A stretch of 64,000 bases of DNA. Origin: Sistotremastrum niveocremeum HHB9708 (lineage: Eukaryota; Basidiomycota; Agaricomycetes; Sistotremastrales; Sistotremastraceae). Position 1 is the stretch's first letter, and the number at the start of each line of letters is the position of its first letter. The stretch lies in NCBI GenBank assembly GCA_001630475.1, contig KV419425.1:110724-174723 (forward strand), read 5' to 3'. The translations under genes and the position numbers were made by a program. The notes beneath the pieces are model-generated. The model did not search any database. It saw only the letters and a list, made by a program, of their open reading frames with translations, and was not told the DNA's origin. Of this stretch, positions 58,168-64,000 are shown in pieces.

Positions 58168-61100
58168 ACAGTTTACCAAACTCTTCCCTCCATGATTTTT
58201 GTTGAAAGCCTGGATCTATATACTTGCTTTGCTAACACATCATTGTCTCATTCTCGCATAGTCCGGTGATAATGTAGCGGTATTACAGTGCGATTAACTT
58301 TCAAGCTCAGGGAAAAATTATCGCCTGATCCTGCGATCGTGGAGATCGTGGAGGTCACAACGACACCTGGTTAATCAGTTTATCAATTCGCAGTGGGATT
58401 TTCCAGCTGGTCACAATATACACGGACCGCAATTGCGGTGCACCAGTCCCGAAAACTATCACGGCTGTCGGTAACCTTCATATACCGTCGGCCGTATTTT
58501 TCTGACCGGCCATCATCGTGCCGATGGAGCTGCTTCAAGATGTGTCTCGTGGTCTCTCCAGAACGAGCAATCGACAGTTCACGTTTATGCATGATTGTCA
58601 GTGTGCTCTGAGCCTTTGGTTTGGATGGATGATTCCGGCAGTATTATAATGTTACCTTTCGAGATGCAGTTGTTTATGATCGTTATCGAAGCCAATAATT
58701 CCAGTACTCTGGGTGATCTGGTTCAGCGCAAACATCGTGGTTGCGATGTCAGCAGATGGAACTTTCAATCGTTGGTCCAAATCGTTGCTTTCGGCAAGTC
58801 ATGTGTCGCTTTACCCACGCCGAGATACGGTATGGCATTCTCCGGAGCGACCATCTGAGCGACAACAGGCATATGGAGGCATTCTGTTCATGAGACCTCA
58901 CCGTCCGAGTCAATTGTTGCGCTGGACATACCAGAAAAATGTAGGAAAGACTGTATCCCCAAAGAGCCGTCACATCTCGTGGCATTTGCTTCCGAGATTG
59001 CAAGCCGATTGGGGTTTGGCAAACATCCGGCAACTATCGCGGTCAGCTCCAAGCTTCTGATGGCGGCGACTTCGAAGTTCACATGAGAACAAGAACGAGG
59101 GTCTTATACAACTTGAGCTGAATGACAAAGCACGGAGCAACATATTGTGCCAGCGTGCTGACTGTCGATTGGGCCCAATGCTCTTCGACATACCAGAGCC
59201 AAGGAGATCTGCATGGTGTCCGCGTACGTGGCATCCTTCATCAAAGCCATTGGTCGCTAGCCTCGGAAAATAGCGGAAGAAGACGCCACAAAGCTCTTGA
59301 GAAGCATCCCCGTACCAGTGCAGGGTCTAGAACAAGAATCCACGTCCAACGAATCTTGGATGCTTTGCGTAATCTGATTGGAACGGCTAGATAATGAAAT
59401 TGACACGGCGAAACTTGGCGTCAATTAAGAAGCGAAAGCAAGAAGAGATGAGAGACTTGGTTCGCTGACAGCTTTTCTCACAGGTGCATGGCATTCCCAA
59501 CAAGGCAATGAAAGCGGAGGCTTTATGAAACCATAATTGTCCGTCGAGGCACACGGAGCGAATTACGAGCTGGACCTGATTCAGAAGCTTAGGGGTATAG
59601 GCAATTAGAGCGGTAGAAAGGGGATGCAGAAGGTTCATTTACCCTGGAGTCGGGACGGGGTAGATGCTGACCACGTGAAGCGTCGTAGGATCGGCCTGTC
59701 CACCAAAACTGCATGCTCGCCGGCTAATTGAATTTTCCTGCTCGACTCCGTGTTCTGATTACGGTCCCAGTGAACACAATTGGTGGCGCCGGGATGAGAT
59801 ATCTACATTTGAGTTGCTTGGAGGATATGTTGCATGAGCTGAATATGGATTTTTCGATGAATGCACATGCGCGGCGATTAAAGATAACGCACTTATACAT
59901 GTGAGATTGATTGATTATTCAATTGATGTTGGTCTGGGGGCAGCGCACATTTGATAGGAGGCCACTGTTGGCACGGTGTCTCTACTGTCCAAACGGATGT
60001 AAATATCGCTGCGTGAACTACGCTTCAGATGAAGTGAAAGCGAACGGAGTGAAATAACCGGTGAATGCTGACTTGAACGACCGGTTCACATCCTAGAGAA
60101 TGAATGGTCAAATGAATGAAAACGATGACAGACGTGGGATCAAGCAATTCCCCATTCTGCAATGAAGAGATCTGACGCAGAAGCTTTACGTCAGATGCTC
60201 AACTCGTCGTGAGAACAGGGGATCTGCCTAGAAATGGTCAGCGGCGAATTCGAATAGACTTGAATTGAACGCCGGATTAGGTACCGCACTTTATGTCCCA
60301 AATAAAATATCCTCATCAGGCTATCGATCAAAAATCTACGTCAGTACAAATCACAGATATCAAACGCGCCATCTCACCGGATGCGCGATCGTTGAACAAG
60401 TTGAGTGGCGTCGGGATGTCGGTGAGTCGAATTTACGGCTATCTAAAGTTAAGAATAAGCCGATCGTCTCGAAGGGACATGGTACCCCTGGGCAATTAGC
60501 GGAAGAAAATTTGAAGTGGAGTCAGGCACGTGTGCCTGAAGGCGCGCCGTCCGGCGGATTTCGGAACTGAGGCTTCCTTTCCTTCCCGCCATGCGTCGGG
60601 AGCCGCAACGCAACGTTCAATGACATTCAAGACAGATCCATTCGATCTGGTGACCCCGCTCACCCTCTGTTCAAAGTGGTATAGCGTCTTTGGATTAACC
60701 TATCAGAAGAAACATGAGATCGGTCCGGCGTCATGAGGGAAGCCTATCATGGCAACATTAATGACGGCATCGTAATGTCTTCCAACGTCCACTATAGACT
60801 ATTTGGGCGGCGTGTTTCTCAAGAATATTTGGAGTTGAATCATCGTGTGTGAGTGGGACCCGGGGTTTCGATGTCCGAATCATACTGATTTCATCTGATT
60901 TGAAGTTCACTGACTGATCATCACCGGTGGTCGAGAGTCCGTCAAATTAACCAATGTTTGTCAGAATTTTGACAACTGTTTGATGTTAGTTATCATCCTA
61001 GACCTAGCGACATGTCTCGTGATGTTACCCTAACAGGATACCACCCAGTTATTATGATCACGAAGACTTTATTACTTTTCGGCTTCGGCGGGCAGAGACA

Positions 61101-61841
61101 CATCATGTAGATGGCGTCAACAACACATGTCCAACCCTACCTCGCTTAGCGCTCTCTCATTCATTCTCAACAACAGCGCCCCAATTCTCCAATCCAGCCA
61201 CTATCTTACATGTACGAGATCCCAGATCCCAGATCCGTGTCCGAATTGTACTTCGACTTCTCGACTTCTTCTCCGTCGCTGCAGACCTGTCAACAGGCCG
61301 GACAATAATCCTCCGATGTCTCGTCTGAAGTTACATGCACGCATCCACGGCGAATCTGCATTTCTTGAGACTTGCTCCATTGTCGGACCCTCTGACGACC
61401 GGCTCCGAGATTTACAGGACCCGCGGCCTCCGTCCCATGTTGGATCTTTGGACTGTCTGAAGTTGACAGATGTGCTAACCTATTTCATTCTGACGTATCG
61501 ACCACTGTGAACTGGGCAGTGGACATCAGTAGAGCCTTCTCAGCTTCGTATCAAACACGCAATGATCAATCGAGCTTGACGTGGTGGCAACACCGTGACC
61601 TCTGTTATTCTCTATCCCTATCTCAAGGCGACGTGTGAAAAAGTGATGTTGGATTTGAATGATGCGTTGACCCTCTCATGTCGTTCCTCAGGCCTCGGAT
61701 TGAATGTCAGGCTTCATTGTCCTCCTATATTCTACGCATAGCGACCACTGATCACGAGAAGTATTTCACACCGATCGTCTTTTGTTCGTCCAGTGAACCC
61801 ATGACGGACCTCTCCTATCTCGAAACTCAAGTCACTTGACA
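58168..61841. other. 3.7 kb without a supported gene; possible relic at 58.9-59.4 kb
   Basis: At 58900-59390 (+) three neighbouring stretches in different frames look protein-like (ALDIPEKCRKDCIPKEPSHL; GLIQLELNDKARSNILCQRA; KIAEEDATKLLRSIPVPVQG), which suggests a decayed or spliced gene of unknown family. Elsewhere there are only short frames, including 61127-61510 (+, 127 codons, no motif). Confidence 0.35.
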
Positions 61842-62002
61842 ATGACCGAACAACCTCAACACCCTCGCTCTCGTCCTTCGCTTCCGAATGACACCGTAGC
61901 CGTAATCCCTTCACCAACAATGTCAACACCAAATCATCCGATCCAATATCTTTTTTCCAGCACGAGATCACTCTTCAACCCCACATTTCGACTTCGACGT
62001 AA

Positions 62003-62695
62003 GGGGTCGTTTGGATGCGCCAATAAAATAGTATATAATGCCGAAATACAGTATTTTGAGTATTTCAGATATATTTTGACAAGTCGCGTTTGTTTGCACC
62101 AAAATATATCTTTGCCAATATATCTTGTGGATATTTTGAGACGATATAACTGCCAAAATATACCAAAAAGTAAAAACAGGTCTGACCTGTTTTTACTCCA
62201 TTTATATTCCTGCGCTCACTGCTGACTGCTCATGGCCTCTACATGTATGCTCGCTATATATGATCTGCCTACGACTACAGTACAATTCTCGCAGGCTTCT
62301 ATCTCTCTCTACGAGGCTCTCTGATACAGTTTCAGTCTCGGAACATTTTCCTGGAATATCGGGAGCCTCAGCGACAAGAACCCGGATCTTTCTCGCAATC
62401 GCGACAACCTCAGACAGTTCCGTCTCGCCGCCGCCTCCGCCGCCTCGCGCCACCCAGAAGCTTCGCTGTCGTCGAATGCAGCGTCGTTGTTGCTGTCCGG
62501 TGTTGCCACGTCATCTGCAGAGGTGACGTGGCGTAAAATTTGAAGTGTAGATATAATATTTCCGGAGTGGCTGTTTGGCAACTCCTCATGAATATAACAG
62601 AATAAAACGAGATATTGTATTTTGTATATCTCGAAATATAGTTTTGACATTATATACCGTTTGTGATATAATCGCGCGCGCATCCAAACGACCCC
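62003..62695. mobile_element. Tourist/PIF-Harbinger-type MITE, 693 bp, TAA TSD
   Basis: Both ends read inward GGGGTCGTTTGGATGCGC, an 18-bp perfect inverted repeat, and are flanked by TAA at 62000-62002 and 62696-62698. A 3-bp TWA duplication and a GGGG...GTTTGG terminus are typical of PIF/Harbinger elements. The inner ends remain partly inverted (tatataatg...). There is no transposase frame. The perfect TIR suggests it is not old. Confidence 0.85.
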
Positions 62696-62898
62696 TAAGA
62701 GAACTCAGAATAATATATTCACGCAGTGAAGAGGAAACCTCAAAACCCAACAAGGAAGAAAGAAAGACCGATCGTAGCGGCCAACGGCCCGTCCCGGTCC
62801 ACACATTCCTATGAAAAATACCCTTTAACACAATAACACTGTCAAAACAGTCTACCTGAAACGCCATACGGATACCTGGAGCTGAGAATGGAGTGACG

Positions 62899-63680
62899 TT
62901 CGAAGAATCGGAAGGAGAAAATTTGGATGGGTAATAAACGAAGGACCGAGGTGGACGAAATTTTCGAGGTCGGAATCGCGGTGGGACCGCAGCGCAGCAC
63001 GCATGCTGCCAGTTTGAGGGTACGATTGAATGCGAGCTGGGGGATTTCTTTTGTTATCCGATTTTTGCGGTTCGGGCTCGATTATTCAAGAGGCGATCTT
63101 CGAAGAAACGGATAGAGAAAATTTGACCGGCGAATAGACGTAGATCCGAGTTTAGACGAAATTCCTAGCCGCGGAATAGCAATGGGGCCGCTCGTTGAGT
63201 ACAAGTTCGGGAGTACGATGGAGTGGATGAGATCGGGAATTCTATCTCTTTCGTCTCGCAAGGACCAGCGCAGTGAGGTCCAAGGGACAGCACGCAAGAA
63301 CAAGAAAGAAAACGATCGAAGCAAAGGAGATAGCCTGAGGAACATCGAACAAGTGAATCGACATCAACACCATCTCGGGAATGTAAGTGGATGCTGAGCG
63401 CTGATCTGGGAACACACTATCAGACCGGAAAATGCGAGGGATTGAAATGAACAAAAAGACACACCGGAAAATCAACAGTTGATCGAAAAAATGAGAATCC
63501 CCGTCGGAGCGAATCATAATTTCAAGTTCGAACTTGATCAGGGCCGCCGGAATTCACTGACCATGGACAGCGGAATGTGAAAACTAGGAGATCCGCTGTT
63601 GAGTGTAGTTGTCGGGATGTCGGTGGACGCTGAGCGCTGATCGTCACGGTCGTGATCGAGAAACGTGGAACGTCGAGCAT
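62899..63680. repeat. Divergent direct repeats
   Basis: A segment starting ttcgaagaat at 62899 recurs 200 bp later at 63099 (shared: CGGA, GAGAAAATTTG, CGAAATT, CGGAAT-x-GC, GGG-x-CCGC in the same order). A second pair, around ctgagcgctgatc at 63394 and 63630, is 236 bp apart, with aaaatgcgag/gacagtgcgaag-like similarity after it. The copies are too diverged to be recent. The right edge of the window cuts the array, so its nature (old satellite or nested element) is unknown. Confidence 0.45.
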
Positions 63681-64000
63681 GGAACGGACAGTGCGAAGAG
63701 TGGACCGGGAAATACACCTATGATCGAGAAATTGCGTATTACCGTAGTAGCATCAAAAGGTCAGACCATGAACCCGGAATATTCGCAAGGCACATCACTA
63801 CAGGTAGAATATCTGTGTGTTGGAATGTCAAGTGGAGTACGAAGAACGGGAGGCTGGACTCTGGACTCAGGCCAGTCTCAAGCCTCGGGGTCGGGGTCGG
63901 CATCAGAATACTAGGAGAATGTCAATTCGAAGAAGGAGTGGAAAGCCAAATCGAGAACAAGGTTGACGGAAGTTATTAACGGAAGAAGATCGAACGAAGG

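Noticed and set aside
61842-62836. 88-codon gene (MTEQPQHPRSRPSLPNDT...) with the Harbinger MITE inside an intron
   Set aside because: The splice sites keep frame and the donor overlaps the TAA duplication, but without the MITE the intron would be only 32 nt, shorter than any other here; no homology supports it.

Overview
The window looks like nuclear DNA of a filamentous basidiomycete, probably an agaricomycete. Genes are cut by many short GT-AG introns (about 45-60 nt). The protein set is typical of mushroom-forming fungi: Agaricomycete-type MYND proteins, a very large hybrid histidine kinase with two kinase modules, Zn2Cys6 and SDR genes, GH3 and GH5 enzymes, a GPI-anchored cupredoxin protein and many tiny secreted Cys-rich peptides. 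All calls come from reading the sequence by eye; gene families are recognised from motifs, not from searches.

Layout. 0-2.2 kb holds two related hAT-type MITEs; one of them ends inside a GH5-like gene. 4.3-5.2 kb: GPI-anchored cupredoxin protein. 5.9-13.4 kb (-): hybrid histidine kinase with two HisKA/HATPase/REC modules. 14.5 kb: intron-containing tRNA-Lys(CUU). 15.4-17.3 kb (-): decayed copy of the MYND/pRiA4b gene that is intact at 24.5-26.3 kb. 17.8-18.9 kb (-): unknown Ser/Pro-rich protein. 19.6-20.8 kb (-): GT25-type membrane glycosyltransferase. 21.8-23.8 kb: array of four tiny secreted six-cysteine peptide genes spaced about 600 bp apart. 24.5-29.4 kb: three MYND genes. 29.6-30.8 kb: RPF2 (ribosome biogenesis). 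32.3-33.5 kb (-): adenosine kinase. 35.0-37.5 kb: two stand-alone dsRBD-like microproteins. 37.9-41.1 kb: cytosolic GH3 beta-glucosidase with PA14 insert. 41.3-42.4 kb: EFM7/NNT1-type methyltransferase. 43.5-46.7 kb (-): more Cys-rich or short secreted peptides around a 1.3-kb TIR element with an 8-bp target duplication. 50.2-58.2 kb: Zn2Cys6 regulator, double ABM-like protein, SDR, and a second SDR that has lost its catalytic residues. 62.0-62.7 kb: a Tourist/Harbinger-type MITE, followed by divergent direct repeats to the end.

How parts may work together. Housekeeping genes (RPF2, adenosine kinase, methyltransferase, tRNA) alternate with fast-evolving accessory genes. The most unusual feature is the family of secreted peptides with the pattern CC-x-C-x(6-12)-C-x(4-6)-CC: four copies (one apparently disrupted) sit in a regular tandem array, each with its own TATA box, and looser relatives lie 20 kb away on the other strand. 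The second is a pair of roughly 90-aa proteins that are almost nothing but a dsRBD-like fold. The 50-58 kb block (regulator, ABM-like protein, SDR, SDR-like pseudoenzyme) could be a small metabolic cluster, but no backbone synthase is visible in it.
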